Positions 40,301 through 49,685 of a stretch of 64,000 nucleotides of DNA are shown one piece after another (position 1 is the stretch's first letter; each line of letters begins with the position of its first letter). The notes beneath the pieces are model-generated. The model was not told the origin of the DNA. It saw only the letters and a list, made by a program, of their open reading frames with translations, and made no database searches. This stretch comes from Mycolicibacter sp. MU0083. Lineage in GTDB: Bacteria > Actinomycetota > Actinomycetes > Mycobacteriales > Mycobacteriaceae. Location of the stretch: NCBI RefSeq assembly GCF_963378075.1, contig NZ_OY726394.1:1364001-1428000 (forward strand), given 5' to 3'. The translations under genes were made by a program, and so were the position numbers.

Positions 40301-42289
40301 ACCACGCCGACCGATGGTGGTGACGGAGGTGTCGGCGGTAGTGCTCACGTCGGAACCGCTGGAAACGGCGGTAACGGCGGCAACGGCGGTAACGGCTCCG
40401 TCAACGGCAACGGCGCCGGCGGTGGCAAGGGCGGTGCCGGCGGTTCCATCGACGCCCTCCCCGGGGCCAGCGGCAGCGGTGGCAACGGCGGCAACGCCGG
40501 TAACGGTGGCAACGGCGGTTCCGCGTCAGGGACCGGTGGCAATGGCGCCCAGGGCGGTAAGGGCGGCAACGCCTTCGGCAACGGAAGCGGCGGCGATGGC
40601 GGTAACGGCGGTAACGGCGGGGACGGGACCACCGGCGGCAACGGTGTCCGGGGTGGCGACGGCGGCAACGGTGCCGGTCAGGGCGATGGAGGCTCTGGCG
40701 GCAACGGCGGTAGCGGTGGTGACGGCTCCTCCGGCAACGGCGGTGGCGGTGCCATCGGTGGCAACGGTGGAACCGCGGCAACCGGTACCGGCGGTGCCGG
40801 TGGCAACGGCGGTAGCGGCGGTGACGCGGGCCCCGGAGGCACTGCGGGCGCCGGTGCGAAGGGCGGCGCGGGGGGCGACGTCACCGTCGAAGGCACCGGT
40901 GGTGCCGGTGGTAACGGCGGCCTCGGTGGCGACGGCGGCGACGGTTTGGCGGCACTGGTCGGCAACGCCGGCAACGCCGGTCTCGTCGGTGGCGTCGGTG
41001 GCAACGGCGGCCAGGGCGGTCAAGGGGCCGGTGCCGGGAACGGCGGTGCCGGTGGCCTGGGCGGCAACGGTGGTGCCGGCGGCAACGGTTCGGCCGGAAA
41101 CGGTCCGGGCCTAAACGGCGGTGACGGTGGCGACGGCGGAAAGGCGGGCTCCGGTGGCGTTGGCGGCACCGCACTGGGGTCCGGCAACGGCGGTGCCGGT
41201 GGCCGATCCGGTGACGGCGGCGTCGGCGGCAACGGTGCCAACGGGTCCAACACGACCAACAGCGGTGCCGACGGTGGCCGAGGCGGTAACGCCGGCAGCG
41301 GCGGTAACTCGGCGGCCGGCGGCAAGGGTGGAGACGCCATGGGCGCCGGCACCGGCGGCCTCGGCGGCGACGGTGGGAGCGGTGGACTCAGCGGGACGGC
41401 CGGAAACGGCGGTAGCGGCGGTGCGGCCTCCGCGATGACCGTGGCGGGTGATGGCGGTAACGGCGGCACCGGCGGCAACGGCGGGCTCGGCGGAAACGCC
41501 GGTGCCGGCGGTGACTCGGTCAACGGTGACGGCGGCGTCGGCGGCAACGGCGGTGCCGGCGCGTCCGCGGGGACTGGCGGTAACGGCGGTGCCGGTGGCG
41601 CCGGGGACGCCTCCGGTGGTGGCCAGGCGGCCGGTACCGGCGGGTCCGGGGGCGACGGCGGTCAGGGTGCCCTGGGTGGCAACGGCGGTGCCGGTGGCAA
41701 ATCCACCGGGACCACGGTCAACGCCAAGGGCGATGGTGGCCAGGGCGGCAACGCCGGGGCGACCGGTGATGGCGGTGATGGCGGCCAAGGTGGCACCGGC
41801 GGTGCTGCCGCGGCAGGCCAGGGATTCGGCGGTGACGGCGGTGACGGTGGTGACGGCGGCGCCACCGGCTACGACGGGCAGACCCCCGGGGGAGACGGAG
41901 CCACCGGCGGTGCCGGCGGTGACGCCGCAGGCACCGGCAACGGCGGTGACGGCGGTCTCGGCGCCGCCGGTGGCTCCGGCGGTAGTGGTGGCTCCGGCGG
42001 TCCCGGCGGTACGGGCGTCAATGGCACCGGTGGTGGCTCCGGCGGTCCCGGCGGGAACGGGGCCAACGGTGAGAACGGCGGTGCGGGCGGTGAGGGCGGA
42101 GAAGCCACCCACAGCTCGCTCGGCGGGGTCGGTGGCGCCGGCGGCCAGGGCGGCGCCGGTGGTGCGATCGGTGCGGGCGGCTCCGGCGGTGCCGGGACCG
42201 ACGGTGGGGGAACCGGTGCCGACGGCAGTGCCGGAAGCGTGCCGGGCCAGAAGGGGGCGAACGGCGCCAACGGAGGACCGCCCGCATAG
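37316..42289 (+). CDS. Giant secreted glycine-rich PGRS-type protein without PE domain
   Basis: A 1657-residue protein. Residues 1-50 look like a long signal peptide: basic n-region to ~23, hydrophobic GATIGAFLAFGMTPLAL, and an AHA cleavage site before DDFG. Residues 51-165 are an acidic, aromatic, non-repetitive domain with WDSFVDPNAWSALFDG and the only cysteines I see, Cys152 and Cys156 (CGFIC). From ~170 to the end the chain is almost entirely GGxGGxGG repeats rich in Asn, Asp, Ala and Thr, closing with GANGANGGPPA. It resembles PE_PGRS repeat domains but has no PE domain, so it should leave by a general secretion route and not ESX-5. PGRS repeats bind calcium and form polyglycine-II sandwiches in some members. 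GGGGAGG precedes the ATG. It is transcribed alone, with terminators on both sides. Confidence 0.9.
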   Translation: MIERSRGAKRNSSHRAGARRTKRVAGTGATIGAFLAFGMTPLALPQRAHADDFGLDDLFDPAAWAMPYDGVDWDSFVDPNAWSALFDGAAFDSVAGGGAASDPFGLDAAFNSFMADANAWVSTNWIGTQFGDWVDDNLINPLGAAWTSADSCGFICDGADGTATDPDGQDGGWLFGNGGAGYSYSAGDGFHDGGAGGDANTWGNGGDGGAGSDGGAGGLGGNGGMFSGNGGDGGAGGNGVAGSAHIDGGAGGAGGNAGQFSAFAHGGAGGAGGDGATGNAGAAGNFATGNGDGANGGNGGNGGRGGNGGTGGLFFGTGGAAGDGGASGGGGNGGDGADGILAHLDAGNGGAGGNAGVAGAAGTAGAGSSLAGTAGAAGQAGAASTRSGNGGNGGDGLASTDSDVDGGNGGAGGAGGATGDGGNGGNGGDGAEGQNSDGSNGGAGGNGGAGGSQSGNGGNGGDGGVGGAGASGSQGQAGANGNWAIDYGNGKGAGENGGAGGQGFDGGAGGHGGNAGTAAHGTAGQAGDGGDGGVGGNAGAGGNGGNGATGDWGVALSNGVGGKGGNAGTAIGIAGAGGAGGAAGSGAGGSAGNAGDDGSVPAVGSAHGGNGGAGAAGDWNVAASNGVGGKGGNGGTGGTYGDGGVGGTGGVGAAGINGGTGGDGDGLVGGNGATGGAGGTGGAGGTISGVSGAGGTGGNGGNGGNGGNGGDGHNGTGPGVNGTNGGNGAIAGNGGSGGAGGVAGAAGGQGAIGLAGDGGNGGNAGAAGAGGNGGNGWNVTGGNGSGSNGGAGGNGAANSALGGAGGASGGAGGSAGHAGSVGAAGGAGGNGGDGGSGSGTGQGGNAGHGGTGGDGFGVMLNQVGDGGNGGDAGAAGAGLNGAMMGAGSYGGNGGDAQTGNGGDGGDGSDGNGAINAHGGAGGESVVKGNGGAGGDGGTGHDGGRGGDAKVGNGGDGGDGGDGNATVEGGDGGDGGASTGSGNGGNGGHGGHGGNGTTPTDGGDGGVGGSAHVGTAGNGGNGGNGGNGSVNGNGAGGGKGGAGGSIDALPGASGSGGNGGNAGNGGNGGSASGTGGNGAQGGKGGNAFGNGSGGDGGNGGNGGDGTTGGNGVRGGDGGNGAGQGDGGSGGNGGSGGDGSSGNGGGGAIGGNGGTAATGTGGAGGNGGSGGDAGPGGTAGAGAKGGAGGDVTVEGTGGAGGNGGLGGDGGDGLAALVGNAGNAGLVGGVGGNGGQGGQGAGAGNGGAGGLGGNGGAGGNGSAGNGPGLNGGDGGDGGKAGSGGVGGTALGSGNGGAGGRSGDGGVGGNGANGSNTTNSGADGGRGGNAGSGGNSAAGGKGGDAMGAGTGGLGGDGGSGGLSGTAGNGGSGGAASAMTVAGDGGNGGTGGNGGLGGNAGAGGDSVNGDGGVGGNGGAGASAGTGGNGGAGGAGDASGGGQAAGTGGSGGDGGQGALGGNGGAGGKSTGTTVNAKGDGGQGGNAGATGDGGDGGQGGTGGAAAAGQGFGGDGGDGGDGGATGYDGQTPGGDGATGGAGGDAAGTGNGGDGGLGAAGGSGGSGGSGGPGGTGVNGTGGGSGGPGGNGANGENGGAGGEGGEATHSSLGGVGGAGGQGGAGGAIGAGGSGGAGTDGGGTGADGSAGSVPGQKGANGANGGPPA
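37830..42286 (+). repeat. PGRS coding repeat array
   Basis: About 4.4 kb of GGC/GGT-rich triplet and 9-bp repeats (GGCGGTAACGGC-like units) encoding the Gly-Gly-X array. The composition removes stop codons from other frames, producing long spurious open frames on both strands. Such arrays expand and contract by slippage and are prone to assembly collapse. Confidence 0.9.
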
Positions 42290-42313
42290 AGGCCGGCTGA
42301 GACCGGCAACGGC

Positions 42314-42354
42314 ACAACCACGGTCGTCGGAGAATATCCGGCGACCGTGGTTGT
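42314..42354 (+). terminator. Long hairpin after the PGRS gene
   Basis: ACAACCACGGTCG (42314-42326) is perfectly complementary to CGACCGTGGTTGT (42342-42354) over a 15-nt loop, 25 bases after the PGRS stop. The sequence that follows (CGCCTTTGG) is only weakly T-rich. Confidence 0.7.
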
Positions 42355-42579
42355 CGCCTTTGGTCAGATCGGATGATCGACGGCAGCTGATGCCACCGTG
42401 TTGTGATCGCAATGCCCGCAACGGTTTTAACGCTGGCGTCAAACTTTTACGGACGTGTAAGACTTCAAATTCAGTGCGGAAAGTTATTCACCATTGGGTA
42501 TTTGGGGCGTATTTTGGTGTACAGCCGACGAGCTTGAGGTGTGATCGCCGGCAGGGGGATCGGGGAGGTCGGTACTTCA

Positions 42580-45228
42580 GTGCACATAACAGCGGAAGCG
42601 GTGTCGGCTTGGCCGGTCATAGGCCGCGAAGAACAACAGCGAGAAGCGCTGGAAACACTGGGAATTGAGTCGAATTACCAAGGCGTTGCCCTGGTGGGCG
42701 AGAGCGGTGTCGGCAAGTCGACGCTGGCCCGTGCACTCGGTGCGCAACTCAGCGCGCAGGGGCGCACCGTCCGGTTTGTCTTGGGAACCCAGACCGGCCG
42801 TGACGTGCCACTCGGGGCGTTCTCCCGGTCGGTGACCGTCGACGCGTCCCGCGAGCCCGTCGCGATGCTGGCCGCCGCTCACCAGAACCTCACAGCCGCA
42901 ACGGACCCCGTGATCATCGTCGATGACGCACAACTGCTCGACCCGCTGTCCGCGACGTTGACCTACCAGTTGGCGGCGGAGCGCGACGCGCACCTGATCG
43001 TGGTGATCCGTTCGGGCGAACCGGTCTCGGACGCCGTGGGTGCGCTGCTGAAGGAACGGTTGTTGCTGAACCTGCATGTCGGTCCGTTCACTCGCGAACA
43101 GACCGGTGAACTGGCACGGCGGGTGCTCGGCGGAGTGGTCAGCCCGCAGGTGATCGACGGGTTGCACGGCCGCAGTGCGGGATTGCCGCTGTATCTGCGC
43201 GGGCTGTTGCGGGCGGGGGCAGAGAACGGCGTGCTGGTGGAATCCGACGAGGGCTGGCATCTTCAGGGCTCGCTGCACGCGGACCAGGAGCTCTCGGACC
43301 TGTTGGAGTTCCGGTTGCAGGGGTTGACCGCCGAGGAGTTGGAAGCACTCGAGATTCTGGCAACCGCGGAAGTGCTGGATTGGGAGGTGTTCCGCGAGCT
43401 GTGTTCTCCCGAAGCGGTGTGCGGGCTGGAGCGCCATCGGCTGATCCACCTGGCCTCCGACGGATCCGGAACCCTGGCGCAGGTGACGCACCCGGTGTTC
43501 GGCGACGCGGCGCTCGCGCGTGCTGGAGTGGTCCGACTGCGCCGGCTCAACGGCTTGCTGGCTAAGGCGTATCAGAAACATCTGCGCCGGGGACAGCGGA
43601 TTCGTCTGCCCGACATGCGTGGCCAGATCCGACTGGCTCAGTTCATGATCCGCAGTGACTTGAAGCCCGACCTGGAGCTGATCATCAGGGCGGCGACCAG
43701 CGCGACCGCGGTGGCGAATCTCAGCCAGGCAGAAGACTTGTCCCGCTTCGCTTTAGAACACGGTGGAGGTCTTCCCGCCGCGCTGGTGCTCGCCGATGCA
43801 CTGTGCTGGCAGGGCCGTGGCGATGCGGCGGAGCGTGTGCTCAAGGACGTGAGCCTCGACGGTGCCGCCGACCGGTCGATCGTCCAATGGGCCTGCCTGC
43901 GCGCGTCCAATCTGTTCTGGAACTGCGGCGACATCGAAGCGGCCCGAACCGTTTTGAGTCAGTTGCAAAGCTGCCGGTATCCCGAGTCGAGCACCGCGAT
44001 GGTTGAGTCCGTCGAGTTGTCCGTCGCGTTCTTCTCCGGCGATATGCCGGCTACGGCACTGGGTGACGTGTCGATGTTCGGTGCCGAAGAACTTCCCGTG
44101 GCAACCGCACTGGCGGCGCTACCGACGGCATACGCGTTGGCTGCCGCCGGACGCTTCGAAGAGGTGACCGCGGTCGCCGACGCCGGGCTGCGGGCGGTCG
44201 TCGGCGGCCGGTTGGGGACCATTCGCTACGGTTTCGGCGTCGCCGAGGTGCTGGCAGCAGCCGTCGTGGGCGACTTCGCGGCGGCCGAATCGGTCGCCGA
44301 ACGCTATGCCGCGATGGCGGCGGGCGTGCCGGAACCGGACGCCATGGCAGGGGTGCTGTTCGGCCTGGTGTATCTGGCCCGCGGCCAACTCTCCGCGGCC
44401 AGTGCGGCGTTCCAGAACGCCATACCGGCGTTGGTCGTCGGTGCCCAGGCGATGTGGCCGATGCTGGCCAGTGCGTGGGCGACCCAGGCGGAATCCGCTC
44501 AGGGCAACGCGTCTGCGGCGTCGGTGGCGCTGCGGCGTTGTGAGAGCGCCTACGGGCCGCAGGCCGCGGCCTTCCTACCCGAGGTAGAACTGGCTCGCGC
44601 CTGGGAACGTGCGGCGCACGGCGAAACCTCCGCGGGACGGGCACATGCGCTACGGGCGGCTCACGTCGCCCGGAACCTGGGTATGCACGCCGTCGAGATG
44701 CGTGCGCTGCACACCGCGGTCAGATTCGGTGACCGAGCCCAAGCCGATCGGCTGTCCGAGCTGGCCAGGATCCTGAAGGCGCCCTTGCCCGAATTGGCTG
44801 CCGCGCAGGCGCGGGGCATGGCCAATCACGACGCCGACCTGTTGAGTTCCACCTCGGACCGGTATGCCGCCCTGGGAGCTTTCGCGATGGCTGCGGACGC
44901 GGCCGCTCAGGCTTCCTGCGAGTACGCGCGCGGCGGCCAACGCGGCAAACAGTTGGAATCGTCCACCCGCTCCCAATGGCTGGCCAAGCAGGGCGACATC
45001 CATACCCCGGCGGTGACCGAGGCGGTTCTGCCGTTGCCGATCACCGGCCGTGAACGTGAGATCGCGATGCTGGTCGCCGCCGGGCTGTCCAACCGTGAGA
45101 TCGCTCATCGGCTCTCGGTATCGGTACGCACCATCGACGGCCACCTCTACCGGATGTTCGCCAAGCTCGGCATCGAGCGGCGTGATCAGTTGGTCAGGCT
45201 GTTCGGCGGGCTTCAAACCGAGGCGTGA
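42580..45228 (+). CDS. Large LuxR-family regulator with N-terminal ATPase domain
   Basis: An 882-residue STAND/LAL-type regulator. The N-terminal ATPase has Walker A VGESGVGKSTLARAL and Walker B PVIIVDDAQLLDP. A long helical, TPR-like middle follows. The C-terminal LuxR helix-turn-helix is LPITGREREIAMLVAAGLSNREIAHRLSVSVRTIDGHLYRMFAKLGI. I chose the GTG at 42580 (VHITAEAVSAW), downstream of GGAGG; a GTG at 42541 would add 13 residues. These proteins usually bind a ligand, oligomerise with ATP and activate nearby promoters; the neighbouring PGRS gene or the convergent methyltransferase are possible targets. About 225 bp upstream, including an AT-rich stretch, probably hold its promoter. Confidence 0.9.
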   Translation: MHITAEAVSAWPVIGREEQQREALETLGIESNYQGVALVGESGVGKSTLARALGAQLSAQGRTVRFVLGTQTGRDVPLGAFSRSVTVDASREPVAMLAAAHQNLTAATDPVIIVDDAQLLDPLSATLTYQLAAERDAHLIVVIRSGEPVSDAVGALLKERLLLNLHVGPFTREQTGELARRVLGGVVSPQVIDGLHGRSAGLPLYLRGLLRAGAENGVLVESDEGWHLQGSLHADQELSDLLEFRLQGLTAEELEALEILATAEVLDWEVFRELCSPEAVCGLERHRLIHLASDGSGTLAQVTHPVFGDAALARAGVVRLRRLNGLLAKAYQKHLRRGQRIRLPDMRGQIRLAQFMIRSDLKPDLELIIRAATSATAVANLSQAEDLSRFALEHGGGLPAALVLADALCWQGRGDAAERVLKDVSLDGAADRSIVQWACLRASNLFWNCGDIEAARTVLSQLQSCRYPESSTAMVESVELSVAFFSGDMPATALGDVSMFGAEELPVATALAALPTAYALAAAGRFEEVTAVADAGLRAVVGGRLGTIRYGFGVAEVLAAAVVGDFAAAESVAERYAAMAAGVPEPDAMAGVLFGLVYLARGQLSAASAAFQNAIPALVVGAQAMWPMLASAWATQAESAQGNASAASVALRRCESAYGPQAAAFLPEVELARAWERAAHGETSAGRAHALRAAHVARNLGMHAVEMRALHTAVRFGDRAQADRLSELARILKAPLPELAAAQARGMANHDADLLSSTSDRYAALGAFAMAADAAAQASCEYARGGQRGKQLESSTRSQWLAKQGDIHTPAVTEAVLPLPITGREREIAMLVAAGLSNREIAHRLSVSVRTIDGHLYRMFAKLGIERRDQLVRLFGGLQTEA

Positions 45229-45233
45229 CGTCC

Positions 45234-46295
45234 TCAGCGAGTCCGTTCGTAGATCAACCAGCGCAGCTCGATCGGACTCTCCTCGCGGGTGGTCTTGAAC
45301 GCGTCGAGCCCACTTACCCAGTCGGTGTACCAGCTGGTGGGGGGCCAAGCGCCGTAGGGCAGATTCGCCTTCTCGTAGTCGTACACCGACTCGTCGGAAA
45401 GCAGCCGAAACGGCAGACCGGCGATAGCGTCGGACATTTCGTCGCGGGTGAACAAACTGGTGTACACCTGTTGGCCGAACTCACGCGCGGCGCCGTCGGG
45501 TTCATAGCCGTCGTCGGCCAGGAAAGCGTTGAAGACCAGCCGTCCACTCGGGGCAAGGCTTCGGGCAGCCAGTTCGAACAGACTGCGTAGCTGCGTCGTG
45601 GACCGGAAATCGGTCAATACCTCGGAGAGCACGACCAGTTGGTAGTCATTGCGCAGATCGTCCGCGCCGGCGAACACGTCACGCACGATGACGCGTACGT
45701 TCAATGATTCCTGTTGGGCTTCGGATCGGATGATCTCGGCGAACTTCGGTGTCATCTCCACCACGTCGACCGGATGTCCGCGGCGTGCCAGGGCCAACGC
45801 GTTACGCCCGGTGCCGCCGCCGATCTCGAGTACCGGGTAGGACGCGGCGTCATAGAACTCGTTGGACAGTTGCCAGACGCGGGCATCGGGTTCGGTGCCG
45901 AACAGGGGCGGCTTCCGCGTCGACAGCCAATTCGTGTACGCCTCGGCGACAGAACTCCACTCCGCACGCACCGTGTAGTTGAGGGAGGGCCCGATCGGCG
46001 CATTGTAGGAGATAATGATGTTCGACCGCACCGAGGCGGCGTACGCCTGGGTCAGTTGATCTTCCAATACACGTCTCAGGTGGGCGAGTTCGAGCTCGTT
46101 GAATTTCTTGCCCAGACCCGCGAACACGGTGTCGCACATCGACACGTATTCGTCGAGCATGCTCGGGACGGCGGGCAGCTTGATCTCCCCGGTGATCTGC
46201 GCGCGGGTGTAGAAGCGCTTCAGCATGGCGTCCTTCGCCGACTGCGCACGATCAACTGAGGTCAAGGGCAATTCGTCCACAGTCATCTTGTACAC
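45234..46295 (-). CDS. SAM-dependent class I methyltransferase, substrate unknown
   Basis: A 353-residue protein. A helical N-terminal region of ~150 residues ([31 protein letters not shown] onward in part) precedes the Rossmann methyltransferase domain with motif [20 protein letters not shown], motif II VDVVEM and motif [17 protein letters not shown]-terminal extension contains [14 protein letters not shown] do not recognise a specific family; a small-molecule or sugar substrate is possible. Met4 (46286) could be the start instead. It converges on the LuxR gene with only five bases between the stops and is divergent from nadD. Confidence 0.82.
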   Translation of the reverse strand: MYKMTVDELPLTSVDRAQSAKDAMLKRFYTRAQITGEIKLPAVPSMLDEYVSMCDTVFAGLGKKFNELELAHLRRVLEDQLTQAYAASVRSNIIISYNAPIGPSLNYTVRAEWSSVAEAYTNWLSTRKPPLFGTEPDARVWQLSNEFYDAASYPVLEIGGGTGRNALALARRGHPVDVVEMTPKFAEIIRSEAQQESLNVRVIVRDVFAGADDLRNDYQLVVLSEVLTDFRSTTQLRSLFELAARSLAPSGRLVFNAFLADDGYEPDGAAREFGQQVYTSLFTRDEMSDAIAGLPFRLLSDESVYDYEKANLPYGAWPPTSWYTDWVSGLDAFKTTREESPIELRWLIYERTR

Positions 46296-46384
46296 GATTG
46301 CGCACCGAAGCGAAACAACGCCCGGCCGTCGCGGCGGGATGGGGGAGGCCGCTCAGCCGCGGACCCCAAGTAAGCTGGCCTATC

Positions 46385-47008
46385 GTGCGAAAACGGCGGC
46401 TGGGAGTCATGGGTGGGACATTCGATCCCATCCATCACGGGCACCTGGTCGCGGCCAGCGAGGTAGCCGACCTGTTCGGTCTCGACGAAGTGGTGTTCGT
46501 CCCGACCGGCCAGCCGTGGCTCAAGGACCGCCGCGTGACCGCCGCAGAAGACCGCTACCTGATGACGGTGATCGCCACCGCCTCGAACCCGAGGTTCTCG
46601 GTGAGCCGCGTCGACATCGATCGGGCCGGACCCACCTACACCAAGGACACCCTGCGCGACCTGCAACAACAGTATTCCGACGCCGAGTTGTACTTCATCA
46701 CCGGTGCGGATGCCCTGGCCTCTATCGTGTCCTGGCAGGATTGGCCGGAGATGTTCGAGATGGCGCGGTTCGTGGGGGTGAGTCGACCCGGTTACGAACT
46801 GAACGGCGACCATCTCGCCGAGGCGCTGGGCGCGCTGCCACCCGACGCGTTGACACTGGTCGAAGTGCCGGCGCTGGCGATCTCGTCGACCGACTGCCGT
46901 CGCCGCGCGGCCGAAGCCCGACCGATCTGGTACCTGGTACCCGACGGTGTGGTCCAGTACGTGTCCAAGCGCCACCTCTACCAACCGACCCCCGGAGAAC
47001 CACAATGA
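46385..47008 (+). CDS. nadD: Nicotinate-nucleotide adenylyltransferase
   Basis: Makes deamido-NAD from nicotinate mononucleotide and ATP, the step before NadE. The nucleotidyltransferase motif is [21 protein letters not shown] near the N-terminus and the second motif is [12 protein letters not shown] near the C-terminus. I set the start at the GTG at 46385, which puts KRRLGVMGG at the N-terminus as in M. tuberculosis (207 residues); the open frame upstream is not conserved. The end overlaps rsfS by ATGA. Confidence 0.96.
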   Translation: MRKRRLGVMGGTFDPIHHGHLVAASEVADLFGLDEVVFVPTGQPWLKDRRVTAAEDRYLMTVIATASNPRFSVSRVDIDRAGPTYTKDTLRDLQQQYSDAELYFITGADALASIVSWQDWPEMFEMARFVGVSRPGYELNGDHLAEALGALPPDALTLVEVPALAISSTDCRRRAAEARPIWYLVPDGVVQYVSKRHLYQPTPGEPQ

Positions 47009-47400
47009 CCGCGACACCCGAGGCCATCGCGATGGCCACCGTGGCGGCCGGTGCCGCCTCGAACAAGCTGGCCGACGACGTCGTCGTCATCGATGTTTCG
47101 GCGCAGCTGGTCATCACCGACTGCTTCGTCATCGCCTCGGCGTCCAACGAACGCCAGGTCAACGCGATCGTCGACGAGGTCGAAGAGAAGATGCGGCTGG
47201 CCGGACACAAACCGGCACGCCGGGAGGGCACCCGCGAGGGCCGCTGGACCCTGCTGGATTACGTCGACATCGTCGTACACATCCAGCACCAGGACGAGCG
47301 GGACTTCTACGCACTGGATCGACTGTGGAAGGACTGCCCGCTGGTGCCGGTGGCGTTGGACGACTCGGCCGGTGACGCCCCACCGGAGGATGCCTCGTGA
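47005..47400 (+). CDS. rsfS: Ribosomal silencing factor RsfS
   Basis: A 131-residue protein that binds L14 on the 50S subunit and blocks joining with 30S in starvation. The conserved core is [27 protein letters not shown] and [28 protein letters not shown]. Starts and stops overlap both neighbours by four bases (ATGA with nadD, GTGA with gpgP). A short acidic tail follows the conserved domain. Confidence 0.96.
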   Translation: MTATPEAIAMATVAAGAASNKLADDVVVIDVSAQLVITDCFVIASASNERQVNAIVDEVEEKMRLAGHKPARREGTREGRWTLLDYVDIVVHIQHQDERDFYALDRLWKDCPLVPVALDDSAGDAPPEDAS

Positions 47401-48077
47401 AGACCCGCCGGCTGATCCTGCTGCGCCACGGCCAGACCGAGTTCAACGCCGGAAGCCGAATGCAGGGTCAGCTCGACACCGTCCTGAGCGATCTCGGCCG
47501 CGCTCAGGCCGCCGCGGCCGCCGAGGTGCTGCGCAAGCGACACCCACTGCTGATCGTCTCCTCCGACCTGTGGCGCGCCTACGACACCGCCACGGTGCTG
47601 GCCGAACACAACGGTTTGCAGGTCCGGGTGGACACCCGCCTGCGCGAGACACACCTGGGTGACTGGCAGGGACTGACGCACGAAGAGGTGGACGCCGCAT
47701 CCCCGGGTGCCCGGCTGGCCTGGCGCGACGACGCCCGATGGGCCCCGCACGGCGGGGAGAGCCGAGTCGACGTCGCGGAGCGCAGCATCCCCCTGGTCGC
47801 CGAGTTGGTGGCCACCGAACCGCACTGGGGCAGCACCGAGCACGCCGATCAACCGGTGGTGCTGGTCGCCCACGGCGGGTTGATCGCGGCGCTCACCGCT
47901 GCGCTGCTGCGACTTCCGGTCGACAACTGGCCGGCACTGGGCGGAATGGCCAACGCCAGTTGGACCCAGCTCAGTGGATACTCCGACAAAGCGGATCCCG
48001 ACGACGACTTCGCCGATGTGCGATGGCGGCTCGACGTCTGGAACGCCTCAGCACAGGTGGCCGGTGATGTCCTCTAA
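47397..48077 (+). CDS. gpgP: Glucosyl-3-phosphoglycerate phosphatase
   Basis: Histidine phosphatase of the phosphoglycerate mutase superfamily that removes phosphate from glucosyl-3-phosphoglycerate, an early step of methylglucose lipopolysaccharide (MGLP) synthesis in mycobacteria. The RHG motif is [20 protein letters not shown]; the second histidine is in [17 protein letters not shown]; the acid is in [13 protein letters not shown]. The 226-residue length and placement between rsfS and octT match Rv2419c, which supports this specific function over a generic mutase. Confidence 0.93.
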   Translation: MKTRRLILLRHGQTEFNAGSRMQGQLDTVLSDLGRAQAAAAAEVLRKRHPLLIVSSDLWRAYDTATVLAEHNGLQVRVDTRLRETHLGDWQGLTHEEVDAASPGARLAWRDDARWAPHGGESRVDVAERSIPLVAELVATEPHWGSTEHADQPVVLVAHGGLIAALTAALLRLPVDNWPALGGMANASWTQLSGYSDKADPDDDFADVRWRLDVWNASAQVAGDVL

Positions 48078-48807
48078 ATCCTCTGACGCGCGACCGACAC
48101 TGCTGGTCTTCGCCGACTCGCTGTCCTACTACGGGCCGACCGGCGGGTTGCCGGCCGATCACCCCAAGATCTGGCCCAACATCGTCGCCGCCGAACTCGG
48201 CTGGGACGTCGAACTGATCGGGCGGATCGGCTGGACCAGCCGCGATGTGTGGTGGGCTTCCACCCAGGATCCGCGGGCCTGGGCTGCGCTGCCGCGTGCC
48301 GGCGCGGTGATCTTCGCGACGAGTGGGATGGACTCGTTGCCGTCGGTATGGCCGACGGCGCTGCGCGAGCTGATCCGCTATGTGCGACCGGCGTGGTTGC
48401 GACGGTGGGTCCGTGACGGTTACGGCTGGTTGCAGCCCCGGTTCTCGCCGATGGCACGGGCCGCGCTGCCGCCGCACCTCACCGCGGAATACCTTGAGAT
48501 GACCAGGGGCGCCATCGATTTCAACCGGCCGGGAATCCCGATCGTGGCGTCGTTGCCGTCGGTGCACATCGCCGACACCTATGGACGTGCCCACCAGGGC
48601 CGCGAACCCACCGTCCGGGCCATCGAAGCCTGGTCACGGGAGCGCGATGTTCCGTTGGTGGACCTCAAGGCCGCCGTCGCCGACGAGGTTCTCAGCGGGC
48701 GGGCCAACCCGGACGGGATTCACTGGAACTTCGAAGCGCATTGCGCGGTCGCCGATCTGATGCTCAAAGCACTGCGTGAGGCCGGCGTATCCGGTCCGGT
48801 GGAATGA
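48067..48807 (+). CDS. octT: Diglucosylglycerate octanoyltransferase
   Basis: An SGNH-type acyltransferase that octanoylates the diglucosylglycerate primer of MGLP (Rv2418c). The 246-residue protein has the nucleophile block [22 protein letters not shown], then [10 protein letters not shown] and ATSGMDSLP, and the C-terminal catalytic pair in [18 protein letters not shown]. The ATG at 48067 lies inside the gpgP end; a GTG at 48064 is also possible. It overlaps degV by ATGA. Confidence 0.92.
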   Translation: MSSKSSDARPTLLVFADSLSYYGPTGGLPADHPKIWPNIVAAELGWDVELIGRIGWTSRDVWWASTQDPRAWAALPRAGAVIFATSGMDSLPSVWPTALRELIRYVRPAWLRRWVRDGYGWLQPRFSPMARAALPPHLTAEYLEMTRGAIDFNRPGIPIVASLPSVHIADTYGRAHQGREPTVRAIEAWSRERDVPLVDLKAAVADEVLSGRANPDGIHWNFEAHCAVADLMLKALREAGVSGPVE

Positions 48808-49664
48808 GCGGCCCGCGCGTTGTCGTGGTGACTGATTCGTCGGCGTGCCTGCCTGTCGCGCTGCGTGACCGGTGGGGCATCCGAACGGTTCCGTTGCACA
48901 TCCTGCTCGACGGCGTCGACCTGCGTGACGGGGTGGACGACGTACCGGCGGACATCTACGCGCGGGATCGGGTCACCACCGCCGGGGCCGGACCCGACGA
49001 CCTGGTCGGTGCCTACCGGAACGCGCTGTCCTACAGTGCCGGTTCCGGTGTGGTCGCAGTGCACATCTCCTCGTTGCTGTCGGGGACGTTCGGTACCGCC
49101 GAACAAGCCGCCGAGCAGATCGGTTCCGGGGTTCGGGTGGTGGACTCCAGGTCGGCCGCGATGGGCACCGGGTTCGTAGCGCTGGCGGCGGCGCGTGCGG
49201 CCGCAGCCGGTGCCGACCTCGCCGGGGTGGCGGCCGCCGCGGACGCCGCCGTGCACCGGAGCCACGCCTACATGGTGGTGCAACGACTGGACAATCTGCG
49301 GCGCAGCGGCCGGATCGGCAGCGCGGCGGCCTGGCTGGGCACCGCACTGTCGCTGAAACCGCTGCTGGCCGTCGAGGACGGCAAACTTGTTCTGGCCCAG
49401 CGTATTCGCACCGTGAGCAAAGCCGTCGCGGCGATGCTCGACCGGGTGTGTGACGTGGTGGGGGAGCGTTCCGCCGCGTTGGCGGTGCATCATGTCGCCA
49501 ATCCGCAGGGGGCCGCCGAGGTGGCCGGCGCCCTAGCCGAGCGCCTACCGGCCTGCGAACCGGCCGTCATCACCGATTTGTGCCCCACGCTGGCACTGCA
49601 CGTCGGGGCGGGGGCGGTAGCGGTATGCGTCGACGTCGACCCGGAAGAGTTCGTGCGCCCCTGA
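48804..49664 (+). CDS. DegV family fatty-acid-binding protein
   Basis: A 286-residue protein of the DegV fold, binding a fatty acid between two domains. The signature [11 protein letters not shown] starts the chain. [17 protein letters not shown] carries the conserved serine-glycine-threonine lipid-head contact and [13 protein letters not shown] follows. In bacteria such proteins (FakB type) can present fatty acid to a kinase; no FakA-like kinase is seen here. It is translationally coupled to octT, which suggests supply or sensing of acyl chains in MGLP synthesis, an inference from position only. It ends 21 bp before the convergent mmpL stop. Confidence 0.92.
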   Translation: MSGPRVVVVTDSSACLPVALRDRWGIRTVPLHILLDGVDLRDGVDDVPADIYARDRVTTAGAGPDDLVGAYRNALSYSAGSGVVAVHISSLLSGTFGTAEQAAEQIGSGVRVVDSRSAAMGTGFVALAAARAAAAGADLAGVAAAADAAVHRSHAYMVVQRLDNLRRSGRIGSAAAWLGTALSLKPLLAVEDGKLVLAQRIRTVSKAVAAMLDRVCDVVGERSAALAVHHVANPQGAAEVAGALAERLPACEPAVITDLCPTLALHVGAGAVAVCVDVDPEEFVRP

Positions 49665-49685
49665 GCCCATGAGCGAACCGCGGTG

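Noticed and set aside
37776..42442. Very long open frames opposite and out of frame with the PGRS gene (394, 641 and 443 codons on the minus strand, others on plus)
   Set aside because: They arise because GGC/GGT repeats lack stops in all frames. Their products are low-complexity Arg/His or Ala/Thr/Val chains with no motif, while the forward frame has a signal peptide, ribosome site and a Gly-repeat identity.
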